A stretch of DNA of 64,000 bases, from NCBI GenBank assembly GCA_022828595.1, contig JAKGHH010000002.1, positions 76,852,383 to 76,916,382 on the forward strand, read 5' to 3'. Numbering within the stretch: position 1 is the stretch's first letter; the number at the start of each line of letters is the position of its first letter. Source of the stretch: Nelumbo lutea. Its lineage: Eukaryota > Streptophyta > Magnoliopsida > Proteales > Nelumbonaceae. This document shows, in pieces, positions 10,207-22,490 of the stretch. Position numbers and translations under genes: made by a program. The notes beneath the pieces were generated by a model. That model did no database searches and had not been told where the DNA came from. It saw nothing but the letters and a program-made list of their open reading frames with translations.

Positions 10207-13200
10207 GTGGGACTGAGTAACTGCTTGACCATGTCGACTGAGAATTCTGCTACTTCAGAAATCTCAGGGAGCCACAATGGAGTGAGTTGGGGAATGGATA
10301 TGAGCATTCTCATGGCTGTCATTCCCTTTGATGGTCTGAATTACCTTGAGTGGTCTAGGGGGATTAAACTCTACATCACTGCTAGGGGGCGAATAGGATA
10401 CATCAATGGGAGAGTAAAGGAACCGAAGAATGGAAGTGCTGAGCATGATAGGTGGGACCAAGAGAACAGTATGGTGATGTCTTGGCTCTTGGTTTCAATG
10501 CTGCCACAAGTAAGGAAGACCTTTATGTGGGCTGAAACTGCTTGTGAGATATGGGAACAAGCGAAGTCCACTTATTCAGAACAGAGACACTATGCCAAGA
10601 TATATCAACTACAAGCAGAATATTCTACTTGCAAGCAAGGGAAGAGGAGTCTCTCGATGTACTATTCTGATTTGACATCAATATGGAAAGAACTTGATCA
10701 CTATCAGAATGTAAATTGGAAGTGTGATGAAGATGCAAAAGCCTATAAATCACTTGTATCACAGCAACGTGTGTTTGCCTTTCTCCTAGGGCTGAATCAG
10801 TCATATGAGTCCATCAGGGTACAGATCTTGGGTAGTAAAGACTTGCCATCAGTCCAGGAGGTGTATGCCTTGGTGCAGTCAGAAGAAAGCAGAAGAAGTG
10901 TGATGAATGGTGTAGAAGGGGAGTCAGTTGCCCTAGCGGTTCGGGGAAATTCAGATACAAATGTCGGAGGTGGTTTTAAAAGGGGTGACACTCAGAAAAA
11001 ATCTGAAGATAAAAGCAAGCTTTGGTGCACTCACTGCTAGAAGACACGACACACTAAAGATACATGCTGGGATCTCCATGGAAAACCTAAATGGGCACAG
11101 GATTTGGGTAAGAAGTCAGCACCGGATCAGGGCAAGAAACCAGGCCAGCAGAATCAAAAAAGGTATAACTCAGCTAATCTGGCATCGGCAGAGACTAGTC
11201 CTTCCATAACTCAGGAGAGACATCCCAGTTCTGACTCTAAGGAAGATATTATCAATTCCTTCCGTGAACATTTGGAATTGTATGGTAGGACTCTCCGCCA
11301 GGTGGATTCTGGGCCTACTCCTTCTACCTCATTTGCATCTACATTAGGTAATGCCACAGCCTTCCATGTGTCATCTCATACTACTGATTCACCTTGGATT
11401 ATTGACTCCGGAGCCTCAAATCACATGACCGGTAAGTCAAATTTGTTCCAGACATATAACCTTCTCTCTGGGAGAGATAAGGTAACACTGGCTGATGGTT
11501 CCTTTTCTACCATAGCTGGCTGAGGCACCATATCTCTCCCACTTGGCCTTACTCTACCAAATGTTCTGCATCTTCCGAAATTACTTATTAATTTGTTGTC
11601 CATTAGTAGTATTACTCACTCTTTGAACTGCTCAGTCACCTTATTTCCGTCTTCATGTGTGTTTCAGGATTTGACCTCGGGGAAGACGATTGGTAGAGGA
11701 AGCATGGTGGATGGTCTCTACGTGTTGGAGAATAATGCTGGTCTAGTGGCGACTGAGTCCACAAGTTCGGCGAGTGAGAGTCAGGCCTATTTATGGCATA
11801 GTCGTTTAGGTCATCTTTCTTTTGAGTCATTAAAAGTTATGTTCCCAAAGATTTTTGAGTCCTTGTTAGTGAGTCAATTATAGTGTCAAACTTGTCAGTT
11901 GAGTAAGCATTGTAGAAGCTCTTTACCTTTAAGAAATAAAAGATCTGAATTTCCATTTCATATTGTTTATTCTGATGTTTGGGGCCCTATTACTCTACCT
12001 ACTGCGGCTGGCTATAAGTATTTTGTTACGTTGATTGATGATTATTCTCGATACACTTGGGTTTATCCTATGCGATCTCGAGATGAAGTGCCACAAATTG
12101 TGAAAGATTTCCAACGCATGGTGTTCACTCAGTTCCAAACGGAAATTCATATTTTCCAGTCGGACAATGCAAAGGAATATTTCCATAGTGATCTCACGAA
12201 GTTCTTTGCTTCGAGTGGGTCACTTCAGCGAAGCTCTTGTGCCAGGACACCCCAACAAAATGGTGTGGCTGAACGAAAAAATCGTCATCTACTCGAAGTT
12301 GCTCGTGGCTTGCTGATTCATATGAATGTGCCGAAACAGTTCTGGATGGATGCAGTATTGTGTGCGACATATATCATCAATCGCATGCCCTCTCGGCTAC
12401 TAGAGTATAAGGCCCCACATCAGCTCCTGTTCCCTACAGCCCCGCTGTCCACCATTCCGATGCGTGTCTTTGGGTGTCGTTGTTTTGTCCACAACCTATC
12501 ACCTACTCGTGGTAAACTTGACCCTCGGGCTATTCCTTGTGTTTTTCTTGGTTACCCCTCATCTCAAAAGGGGTATCGTTGCTATGATCCCATTGCCCGT
12601 AAGTACTATGTTTCCATTGATGTCTCATTCTTTGAGAGTCAAACCGTTCTTCTCGGTTTCTCCTCAGGGGGAGAGTAGGGTTGAGGAGAAACAGGCGACG
12701 ACTCAGATTCAACTACCTCCTTTACCGATCCTCCTCCGTTCCGGGTTTTCCATCGTCGTCATAAGAGCCAGCAGAGTTCAAGAGCCGTGGAGCCGGACAC
12801 TATGCAACCAACATCGTCGGATTCACCCGAGGCAAATCCGTCTCATCAGCCAGGTACACTTGCTCCCATTGCTCCTTTAAATGTTGATTCACATGTCCCC
12901 AATGATCTTAATATTCCTATTGCTAAGAGAAAGGGTGTTAGATCTTGTACCACTAATCATCCTATCTCTAACTTTGTGTCCTACGAGCATGTTTCACCCG
13001 CGTACCGTGCCTTCCTCTCCTCTGTGGACAGTGTTCCCATCCCTAAGACAGTGGTAGAAGCTTTGTCAAAACCTGAATGGACAGATGCAATGCAAGAAGA
13101 AATTGATAACTTACATAAAAATGGTACGTGGGAGTTGGTAGATCTTCCTGAGGGGAAGGAACCAGTGGGGTGCAAGTGGGTGTTCACAGTGAAACACAAA

Positions 13201-14577
13201 GCTGATGGAACTATTGAAAAGTACAAGGCTAGACAGGTAGCAAGAGGCTTCACATAGGTATATGGAGTGGACTATGCAGAGACTTTTGCCCCTATAGCGA
13301 AGATGAACTCCATCCGGATTCTCCTTTCCTTGGCAACAAATCTTGACTGGGATCTTCACCAATTGGACATCAAGAATGCCTTCTTGAATGGTGACTTGGA
13401 AGAGGAGGTGTACATGACCCAATCCCCAGGGTTCTGTGCCAGATGCAGTGAACAAAAGGTGTGCAGGTTGAAAAAGTCCCTATATAGATTGAAACAATCA
13501 CCTCGGGCTTGGTTTAGTAAGTTCCATGTAGCAGTCCAACAAATGGGATTCAAACAATGCCAATCAGATCATACCTTGTTTGTAAAAAGAGGTGAAGGTA
13601 AAATTGCAACTCTTATTGTGTATGTGGATGACATAGTGATCACAGGAGATTGGGAGGCTGAAATCCAGAGACTAAAAAAATTCTTAGCCACTAAATTTGA
13701 CGTGAAGGATCTAGGCTCCTTACGATACTTCCTTGGAATTGAAGTTGCCCGCTCTCACAAGGGCATCTTTATTTCCCAACGGAAGTATGTACTAGATCTA
13801 CTAGAAGATACAGGCAAGTTGGGGGTAAAACCATCTGATTCACCTATTGAACCTAATCACCATCTGGGAGACAGTCAGGGAGAGTTTTTGAAAGATGTAA
13901 AGATGTTCCAGAGACTTGTGGGGAGACTTCTGTATTTGTCTATGACCAGGCCTGATATTGCCTATGCAGTGGGTGTCCTTAGTCAATTCATGCACAGCCC
14001 GATGACAACTCACTTTGAAGCTGCAGAGAGGATCTTGAGATATCTCAAGAAGTTTCCTGGGGCTGGTTTGTTTTTCCATAAACACAATCACTTAAAAGTG
14101 GAAGTATATACTGATGCAGATTGGGCAGGAGCAGTCAATGACCGAAAGTCCACCAGTGGTTATTGTGCCTTTGTAGGAGGAAACCTTGTCACATGGACAA
14201 GCAAAAAACAAAGTGTGGTGGATAGATCCAGTGCTGAAGCAGAATATAGAGTGATGGCTCATGGGGTTGCGGAAATCATGTGGATAAGAAATCTGTTAGG
14301 TGAACTGGGTTTTGCAGTAAACAATCCTACTTCACTCTACTGTGACAATAAAGCAGCCATCAATATTGCTGTTAATCCAGTTCTGCATGATAGGACGAAA
14401 CACATTGAAGTGGACAAACATTTTATCAGAGAGAAACTTGAAAGTGGAGAAGTGTGCACACCATATGTCAACTCGGAAGAGCAACTTGCAGATATCTTCA
14501 CCAAAGGTCTTCATCATGTGCAACACAAAGATTTGTGTGACAAGTTGGGCATGATTGACATCTATGCTCCAACTTGA
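10207..14577 (+). pseudogene. copia A gag-pol polyprotein with in-frame stops
   Basis: A single frame of about 1,457 codons carries all domains in copia order. Gag is at 10207-11025. The zinc knuckle (C-x2-C-x4-H-x4-C) at about 11029 contains a stop. Protease DSGASNHM is at 11404. The integrase has WHSRLGH, SDVWGP, QSDNAKEY and QQNGVAERKN. RT YVDD is at 13621-13632, and RNase H has TDADWAG, SSAEAEYR and YCDNKAA. Stops fall at 11038 (TAG), 11521 (TGA), 11881 (TAG) and 13255 (TAG, where relatives have glutamine). A pair of compensating frameshifts appears to span about 12650-12715 and accounts for two further stops there. All catalytic motifs are otherwise present. Confidence 0.9.
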
Positions 14578-14584
14578 GGGGGAG

Positions 14585-14865
14585 TGTTGGAATAATGTTA
14601 GAATAACTTAGTTGCAGTTGTTAGGGCCTGTTTGTCTAATTAAAGTGTTTTTTTATTTCGTTTTTTATTTCTGTTATGTCTGTTATTGTACTCAGGGGCA
14701 CAAGGGTCTTTTCCCTTGTTATTTCTGTCGCCCTATATATATTAAATAAACACTGGCGCCGCCAGTACTGTTGCATTGCAAACTCTCTCTTTTCTCTTCT
14801 CTTCTCTTCTCTTCTCTTCTCTTCTCTCCTCTTCCACCTATCTCTGGCCGGCTACACTGCCAAGA
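14585..14865 (+). repeat. 3' LTR of copia A
   Basis: 281 bp, matching 9446-9717 apart from a few substitutions and nine extra bases in the CTTCT repeat. The purine tract abuts it, and the GTGTT target duplication follows. Confidence 0.9.
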
Positions 14866-14870
14866 GTGTT

Positions 14871-14972
14871 CTTTATTTCTTTTAAGTAGTGTTTAAAAGT
14901 AATATTTCTTAGTTATGGGCCTTCTTTTATTTTCTTTAATTATTTCTTTACTGCTGGCTGCTTCATTAAGGG
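14871..14972 (+). repeat. copia C 5' LTR, middle piece between A and B
   Basis: This 102-bp piece starts CTTTATTTCTTTTAAG and lies between the right target duplication of A and the left of B. With TGTT (9442-9445) before A and 20438-20598 after B it makes an LTR of about 267 bp that ends at a copia primer site. It shows that A and B hit the same LTR about 100 bp apart. Confidence 0.65.
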
Positions 14973-15272
14973 TGTTAAGTTGACTGATTTTATGTATTGT
15001 TGGTTCGGCTGATAAGTGTACATGTTAGTTAGTATTGGGTTTTAAGCTGTTAGGTACTGGCCCTTTGTTATTGGGCCAAAGTCTGTTTAGTGTTTTAAGC
15101 AGTCTGGGTGTCCCATCACTAATCAGGGGCATTCCAGACATTTCATGTAACACTGTATTGTAATCTACTATAAATAATAGTACTGTCGACTGGGTTACTC
15201 AGTTCGACATTCTCGGCACTTGTTTGCCTTCACCTCTCTTCTACTACTTCAGCTACAACCTTTCAGCAAACA
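14973..15272 (+). repeat. 5' LTR of copia B
   Basis: 300 bp, from TGTTAAGTTGAC to TTTCAGCAAACA, a canonical TG...CA pair. The TATA box is TATAAATAA at 15169-15177. It differs from the 3' LTR at fewer than about a dozen positions, clustered near ATTCTCGGCACT against AGTCTCAACACA. Confidence 0.92.
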
Positions 15273-15766
15273 TGGTATCAGAGCATTGAGTGATCTTCTG
15301 GTTACAGCCGACGCCAGCTCTCCTCTCTTGCTTTCTTTCTCTCTTTTTTTATCCTGGTTGCTGTGGAGAAACCCTAGGGTTGCCGTAGAACAGAACAAGG
15401 TTCGAACCTAGGGTTTCCCTTGGTTGTAGGGCACAAGGGAAGTAATACCCAGAAGTTGATGTCCTACTAGACAGCTTCTAGTAGTTAGTAGCCATTCGGC
15501 TACTAAGAGAGGTCTGTATAGGACAGACCTAGGTTGAGGACTGATTTCAGAAGTCCTAGTATTGGTCGTAGGGGTGAGCACACTCTACAGTAGAAGAAGT
15601 TGAAGCCCAAGAGAAGTCTGCATAGTGCAGTGGTGGAGAGCTCTCAGTTTCAGGTCGATTACTAGCTCACAGAATACTTCTTGCTGCTGTAACTGGACCA
15701 TTTCAGAACTGTGACAGTCTTCGGCTAGTCTCAAATAGTGTTATCTACACAAAGTTCGCAACCAAA

Positions 15767-18700
15767 ATGTCTTCAATATCCGGAGAGGTCTCTTCTAGGG
15801 ATAACAGACCTGGTGGGAGGTCTTCAAATCTGGAGAACCCGAATCTGCACAGCTTGCAGATTACAAGTGTGTTGCTGGATGAATACAACTTCAGGGAGTG
15901 GTCCGTTTCTGCAATGCTTTTTATTACTTCCCGTGAACTCACAGGTTATTTAGATGGGAAGAAGAAGGAACCCAAAGTTGGCAGTGTGGAGTATGCAGTG
16001 TGGCAAAAGGAGAATGCCACAGTTATGTCCTAGCTGCTTGCTTCTATGACTCCACGAGTTGTCAGGACTGTTCAACACTTTCCCACATCAGCTAAGATTT
16101 GGGAAAAAGTATCAAAAACCTATGGACAAAAGAAAAACAATGCTAGAATTTACAAGTTGAACCAAGACATTGCTGCTTTAAGGCAAGGGGATATGACAGT
16201 TGCAACATATTTTGCAAGTCTGGAAGGACTGTGGGAAGAACTTGATCATCACTTGATTCTGGATTGGGAGAATGCCAGGGACAAGGAGAGACATGATAAG
16301 CAGATTGAAGAGAGCAGAGCCTTTAAGTTCTTGGCTGGCCTGGACCCAATGTATGAAGGCATAAGGTCACAAATTCTTGGAAGAGATGAAATGCCCAAGT
16401 TACATCATGTTTATTATCTGATAAGGAATGAAGAAGTCAGGAGAAAGGAGATGCAAGTTGACACTCAGATGCAGCCAGCTGAACAATCTGTAGAACATTC
16501 AGCCCTGATTTCTACAAATCAAAAGGGGAACAGATATCCAGACAAAAGGCATCCTAAGTGCACTCATTGTGGAGGTGAAAGACATGTAAAAGAAAAGTGT
16601 TAGGTCCTGTATCCTCACCTGAAGCCAGCTGCATTGAGAAAAGACAAGAAGCAACAGAAGGGTCAAGCGGCAAGTGGGAATCTTGTCACTAGTAACAATG
16701 GTGATAGCTCACAGAGTATACCAACAGTGGCTTCTTCTTCCATGGGGCAGGTTGCTAATTCCTCTGGAGCCGGTACCTTGGGTTTCACTGCTGGTGAGGT
16801 AGAGGTCCTTAGCCGGGCTAATTAACTCTTTTGCTTCTACCTCTCTTGCCAGATCAGGTATAGTCTCTGCCTTTAGTGCAACTAGTCCTATTGACTCTAC
16901 TTCTTGGGTTATTGATTCTGGTGCAACTGACCACATGACACATATGTTCTCCTTATTCTCTTCATATAACTTGTTGTCTGGTCAGGATAAGATGAGAGTT
17001 GCTGACGGGTCTTTCTCCACCATCTTTGGCAAAGGGGTGGTTGACCTAAGCAAGGACCGCTCTCTTAAATCAGTTCTGCATGTTCCTAGTCTTACCTCAA
17101 ATCTTTTGTCTGTTTCAAAACTTACCAAAAATTTGAACTGTAGCATAACCTTTTTTCCTACTCATTGTGTCTTTCAGGACAAATTGACAAGGAGAACGAT
17201 TGGGAGTGGTCATGAGTATAGAGGCCTCTACTATTTTGATGCAGACATCGGTTCAGCCTTACAAGCATCTGTTGCTAGTGGTCCGGAGAATGTGGAGTCA
17301 ATAGCTAGGTTGCATCTGTGGCATGCTAGGCTAGGTCATTTACCTTTCTCTTCATTGGAAGTGTTGTTTCCCGAATTGTTTAAGGGCATTTCAACTCAGA
17401 GTTTAGTCTGTGAAGTATGTCAACTGTCCAAACAGTGTAGAACTGTTTATCCAGTTTCTAGTAATGAAATTCAAGCTCCTTTTGATTTGGTTCATTTTGA
17501 TGTTTGGGGCCCTTCACCTATTGTTTCTATTGATGGCTTTTGTTACTTTATCAGTTTATTAACCACTACTCTCGATGCACATGGATCTACCTGTTAAAAG
17601 GACGAGATGAAGTGCCACGGATAACCATGGCATTTTGCAAAATGATTGAAACAATTTGACAAGAAGATTAAGCAATTCCGGTCAAATAATGTTGCTGAAT
17701 ATTTTGAAAAATCCTTGAACTTGTTCATGGAAGATGCTGACATGCTACATCAATCATCTTGTGCTAATACCCCTCAATAGAATGGGGTTGTTGAGCGTAA
17801 GAATAAACATCTATTGGAGACAGCTTGAGCCTTACTATTCCAGCACAAGGTCCCCAAGCACTACTGATCTCAAGCAGTACTTACTGCATCCCTTTCTCTG
17901 TTCTGTGTCCTACCCTTCCAGACTTTCCTCTTCCTCCTAGGGTCTTTGGTTGTGTATGTTTTATACATGTAAAGGATCCAAAGAAGACCAAGTTGGATCC
18001 TAGGGCTACGAAAGGAATTTTTTTGGGGTACTCTCCTACACAAAAGGGTTACAAGTGTTATGATCCTGTCACCAAGAGAAAGTATGTCACCGAAGATGTG
18101 GTCTTTTTTGAGTCTCAACCCTACTTTCAGTCTTTCCAGAATCCTCTTTAGAGGGAGACTAGTGGGTTGGAAGAGGATTCTTATTCTCCCTTCTTTTATG
18201 TTCCCCTATCTGCCTCGGGCCTTCCATCCTCTCCTTCTACTCCTCCTAGTTGTGGCATCCCGGGTGAACCTAGTGAGGCTCCCACTATGCCTGTTACCTC
18301 TCCTGATATTGCAGATGTTCCTGAGGACTCTAGTACGCAACAAAAAGATACAAGAATCACCTACAACAGAAGGAAAAAGGGCCCTCAAACTCATGACAGC
18401 AACCGGTTGGACTCGGATCAATCTGTCTCCGCAATCCAAGGTAATCCCAACACACATACTTCTGATTTCGATCTTCCTATTGCTCTTCGTAAGTCTATCC
18501 GTTCTTGTACCACTCGGCACCCCATTGCTGATTTTGTTTCTTACTCACGTTTATCTCCATCCTATCACTCCTTTGTGTCTGCTCTTTCCTTTGTACATGT
18601 TCCTTCTAGGTACTCAGAGGCTATGTCTGACCCAAGGTGTAAAGAAGCTATGAATGAAGAGATGAAAGCTTTAATGAAAGCAAGGACTTGGGAATTAGTG

Positions 18701-20118
18701 GATCTGCCAGAAGGGAAGAGCAATGTCGGGTGCAAGCTTGTGTTCACTGTAAAGCATAGGGAGAACGGGTCCATTGAAAGGTACAAGGCCCGGCTTGTGG
18801 CAAAGGGGTTTACTCAAAAAGAAGGGATTGCCTACAAAGAAACCTTTGCTCCAGTAGCGAAGCTCAACACAATTCGGGTCTTACTGCCATTAGCAGCAAA
18901 TTTTTCATGGGAACTCCATCAGCTGGATGTGAAAATGCCTTCCTAAATGGTGATCTTCATGAAGAGGTATTTATGGACCCTCCACCAGGCTACGACTTAG
19001 ATAGAAAGGTGTGTAAACTGAGGAAAGCATTATATGGCCTAAAGCAGTCTCCTCGTGCATGGTTTGAGAGGCTTTGTGGGGCCGTGAAGAAAGTGGGGTA
19101 CACTCAGAGTGGTGTAGACCATACCTTGTTCATAAGGAGACAAGATAGCAAACTTACAACACTCATTGTTTATGTGGATGATATGGTGATTACTGGGAAT
19201 GACCTGGAAGAGATCAAAAGCCTAAAGGAGCTTTTAGCTTCTGAATTTGAGATCAAAGACTTGGGCCATTTGAGATACTTTCTTGGGATTGAAGTTGCTA
19301 GGTCAAGAGAGGGGATCTCTAGATGTCAACGGAAGTATGTACTTGACCTCCTAGAAGAAACATGCAAGATAGGGTGTAGACCAGCAAATACTCCAATAGA
19401 ACAGAACCATGGTCTACAGGAATCAGTAGGGGAGGACCACTGTGATAAAGAGAGATACCAAAAATTGGTAGGGAAGCTGATATATCTATCTCTCACCCAA
19501 CCAGATATTGCTTATGCTGTGCATGTTGTCAGTCAATTCATGCACTCTCCAAAGATCCCTCATATGAGAGCAGTTGAAAGTATTCTCAGGTACTTGAAGA
19601 CTTGCCCAGGAAAGGGAATTCTGTTTAGAAAACACAATAAAATTGAAATTGAAGCTTATACTGATGCAGATTGATCCGGTTCTGCTGGGACAGAAAATCA
19701 ACTTCAGGATATTGTACACTTGTTAGACGGAACCTAGTTACATGGCGGAGTAAGAAGCAGAATGTGGTTGCTAGATCAAGTGCAGAGGCTGAATATCGAG
19801 CTATGGCTCATGGTGTTGCTGAACTTCTGTGGCTTAGGACCCTTCTTGGTGAGCTTGGCATGAAAGCTGAGGGTCCTCTCAGGCTGTACTGTGACAACAA
19901 GGCTGCCATCAACATTGCAAATAACCCAGTGCAACATGACAGGACAAAACATATTGAGATTGATTGACATTTTGTTAGAGAGAGAATAGTCTCGGGAGAA
20001 CTCTGCATTCCTTTTACTCCATCCGAGATGCAGATTGCAGATGTGCTGACTAAAGAGTTGGATGCACCAAAATTCTTGGACCTTCTTGGAAAGTTAAACA
20101 TGACTGACATCCATGCTT
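15767..20118 (+). pseudogene. copia B gag-pol polyprotein, frameshifted
   Basis: Gag (15767-16603) ends in a zinc knuckle CTHCGGERHVKEKC, with stops at 16031 and 16601 where relatives carry tryptophan. Protease DSGATDHM is near 16917. The integrase (from 16935) has LWHARLGH, CEVCQLSK, FDVWGP and NGVVERKN, broken by frameshifts around 17570-17830. The RT starts in 18167-18946 and continues in another frame from 18907 after a one-base loss in the LDVKNAFLNGD motif. YVDD is intact at 19171-19182. RNase H has TDAD followed by TGA for tryptophan, a frameshift, SSAEAEYR and YCDNKAA. The frame ends just before the purine tract. Confidence 0.88.
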
Positions 20119-20132
20119 AGCTTGAGGGGGAG

Positions 20133-20432
20133 TGTTAAGTTGACTAATTTTATGTATTGTTGGTTCGGCTGATAAGTGTACATGTTAGTTAGTATTGGGT
20201 TTTAAGCTGTTAGGTACTGGACCTTTGTTATTGGGCCTAAGTCTGTTTAGTGTTTTAAGCAGTCTGGGTGTCCCATCACTAATCAGGGGCATTCCAGACA
20301 TTTCATGTAACACTGTATTGTAATCTACTATAAATAATAGTACTGTCGACTGGGTTACTCAGTTCGACAGTCTCAACACATGTTTGCCTTCACCTCTCTT
20401 CTACTACTTCAGCTACAACCTTTCGGCAAACA
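20133..20432 (+). repeat. 3' LTR of copia B
   Basis: 300 bp, the same length as 14973-15272 and nearly identical, ending TTTCGGCAAACA. Its TATA box is at about 20329-20337. The right target duplication AAGGG follows. Confidence 0.92.
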
Positions 20433-20437
20433 AAGGG

Positions 20438-20598
20438 CATCCAAGTAATTGTAGATCGATAGAGAGAGGCTCGAATTCTTCTTTTCTCTCTTCCCTTCTT
20501 TTCTTCTTCCACAACCTATTGCTGAAACTTCTTTCTTCTTCTTTCTCTTTCTCTCTTTTCTTGCATTATCTGAATTATTGTAGGTGTAAAATTCGACT
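20438..20598 (+). repeat. copia C 5' LTR, right piece
   Basis: This CT-rich leader sequence follows the right target duplication of B and ends at TTCGACT, directly before TGGTATCAGGACAGG (20599-20613), a slightly mutated initiator-Met primer site. It completes the LTR begun at 9442. Confidence 0.65.
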
Positions 20599-22490
20599 TG
20601 GTATCAGGACAGGTTCTCACTTTTGACTCTTTTCTCCTTTCTTTGCCCATACATAGTGTGTATGGAGAACTAATTGGTTGATCAATTAGCTACTTATGCA
20701 GCCCAGTTAGGAAGGTTTTTGGAGAATTTTGGGGAGGTTTTTCATCCTTAATTGAAGCCCAGGGCAGGTTCTCGGAGATTTTTCCCAAAAACCCTAGATA
20801 ATTGGAGAAACCATGTTACAGGTCATAGAGACAATTTGAAGCAGGCGCTTGGGGGTTAGAGGTAAGCCTTTTGATTTCTATTAGGGGCAGTTTTGGTTGG
20901 ATTGAATTCTGGAAACTCTAGAAAGGGTGGTTGAAGTTTCTCTCTTTCTCCCCATCCCACAAGACCTTGTGAAACCCTAATTTTGGGGGGTTGAAAGGTT
21001 GTTCTTTGCTTAGAACAGTAAATCTAGCCTAGTAAAGCCCTAATTTGATTTACTCAATGGATCAAAATGAAGGAGAGACCAAATATTCCACAAATTCCGG
21101 GTTTGGACGTGGGGGGTCAGTGGAAAATCTTTTTGGGGCAGTGACTATTGTGAAGCTAGATGGGGACCATTATTTAGCTTGGTCTCAATCTATTAAGAAT
21201 TTAAGATACATGTGTCTAGTAGAGGAAAATGAGGTTATATTACCGGGAGCAAGAAGAAACCGGAGGAAGGATCATCCTATGCAGTTTTCTTGCATAGAAT
21301 TCACTAACAGTCCTTAACAGTCTACTTCTCTATGTTGAAATCTCTTTGAAAAGTGATTGATCTGATGGAGATTATTGTTTGGGGTTACACAAAGGATGCA
21401 AAAACATATAGGAGGTTGGTTGAGAGAAATTGGGTCTTTGAATTCCTCATCGGACTAAACTCGAAGTATGATATTGTGAGGCAGAATGCTTTAGCAAAGG
21501 ATGAGGTGACATTGTCTTAGGCATATGCTATGGTGAGTAGTGAGGAGAGCAGACATTCAGTCTATTGAGCCGCAGGTTGATCACTATGCTAATGCTGGGA
21601 TGAAGCCAAAGGTTAGCATTGGGAAGAAATAAGTTATCTGTGAATACTGCAAGAAGCTTAAACACATTAAAGACATGTTGGAAGTTGCATCCAGAGCTCG
21701 TTCCTACGAGATTCAAGAAAGAAAATGGTGGAAAAGGGGTTGAAATTGGAAAAGTTAGAAACGCAAATGTAGCCACCACTTCACAAGGTGAACAAGGACA
21801 GGGTGGAGAGAAGTTAGTGGGAGAACAACTTGCAATCGCCAAGGCTGAATATGAGAAGTATGGCCAAACCATCAGTCACTTGGAGTCCACTACTATAGCT
21901 CCTTCAGAGATTTTTCCTTCCTTTGCATATACTCACTCAGGTATTTGTGCCACTACACATCATGCTTCTGTCTCAGGTACTCATAAAACCCCTTGGATAA
22001 TTGATTCTAGTGCTTCTGACCATATGACCAATGTTTCACAATTATTCACCTCTTACCAACTTCTTTCTAGCCAAGAAAAGACATCTCTTGTTGATGTCTC
22101 CCTAGCCCTTATCACGAGAAAGGGAGACATTAAGACCTCTAATGCCTTGACCTTATCATTTGTTCTTCATGTACCTAAACATAATACCAATTTGCTTTCA
22201 GCTAGCAATTTGACCAAATCCCTGAATTGCAATGTGACCTTTTTTTCCTTCATATTGTGTTTTTCAAGACATGGAATCTCAGAAGGTGATTGGGAGTGGC
22301 CATGAGGCGAATGGGATCTATTTGCTAGACATGCCTGAGCAGAACCAAGTACAACATAAGAGAACTACATAGGTCTTAGAGTCCACTAGTCGTATTATGT
22401 TATGCAAAGTCGTTTGGGTCATTTGTCCTTTTCTTCATTGAGTCAGTTGTTACCAGAGTTATTTAAAGGAATTACTCTATCAAGTTTTCA
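20599..22490 (+). pseudogene. copia C gag, protease and integrase start
   Basis: After the primer site and leader, gag starts at about 21057 (MDQNEGETKYSTNSGFGRGG, then VKLDGDHYLAWSQSIKN) and decays after 21317, with fragments to 21560. Frame 21619-22305 holds the gag end and protease. The active site is DSSASDHM, with serine for the usual glycine. Integrase begins SRLGHLSFSSLSQLLPELF and stops at TTCA 22490, where an L1 LINE entered. It resumes at 25997 with CQSCEFSKHCKSIYP in register. No zinc knuckle is recognisable. Confidence 0.75.

Larger units (their letters stand above)
9446..14865 (+). mobile_element. complete Ty1/copia element A
   Basis: A structurally complete 5,420-bp copia retrotransposon flanked by a perfect 5-bp target duplication, GTGTT (9441-9445 and 14866-14870). 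It has 5' LTR 9446-9717, primer site TGGTATCAGAGC at 9718-9729, one gag-pol frame at 10207-14577, purine tract GAGGGGGAG at 14576-14584 and 3' LTR 14585-14865. LTRs differ by a few substitutions and a longer CTTCT run in the 3' copy. It lies four bases inside the 5' LTR of older copia C and is antisense to PNP1. In-frame stops make it non-autonomous at best. Confidence 0.93.
14973..20432 (+). mobile_element. complete Ty1/copia element B
   Basis: 5,460 bp with a perfect target duplication, AAGGG (14968-14972 and 20433-20437). It has 300-bp LTRs at 14973-15272 and 20133-20432, primer site TGGTATCAGAGC at 15273-15284, and purine tract CTTGAGGGGGAG at 20121-20132. It belongs to a different copia family from A: LTRs and gag are unrelated at the nucleotide level. 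The polyprotein is more damaged than in A, with frameshifts in gag-protease, integrase, RT and RNase H. It is antisense to PNP1. Confidence 0.93.
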
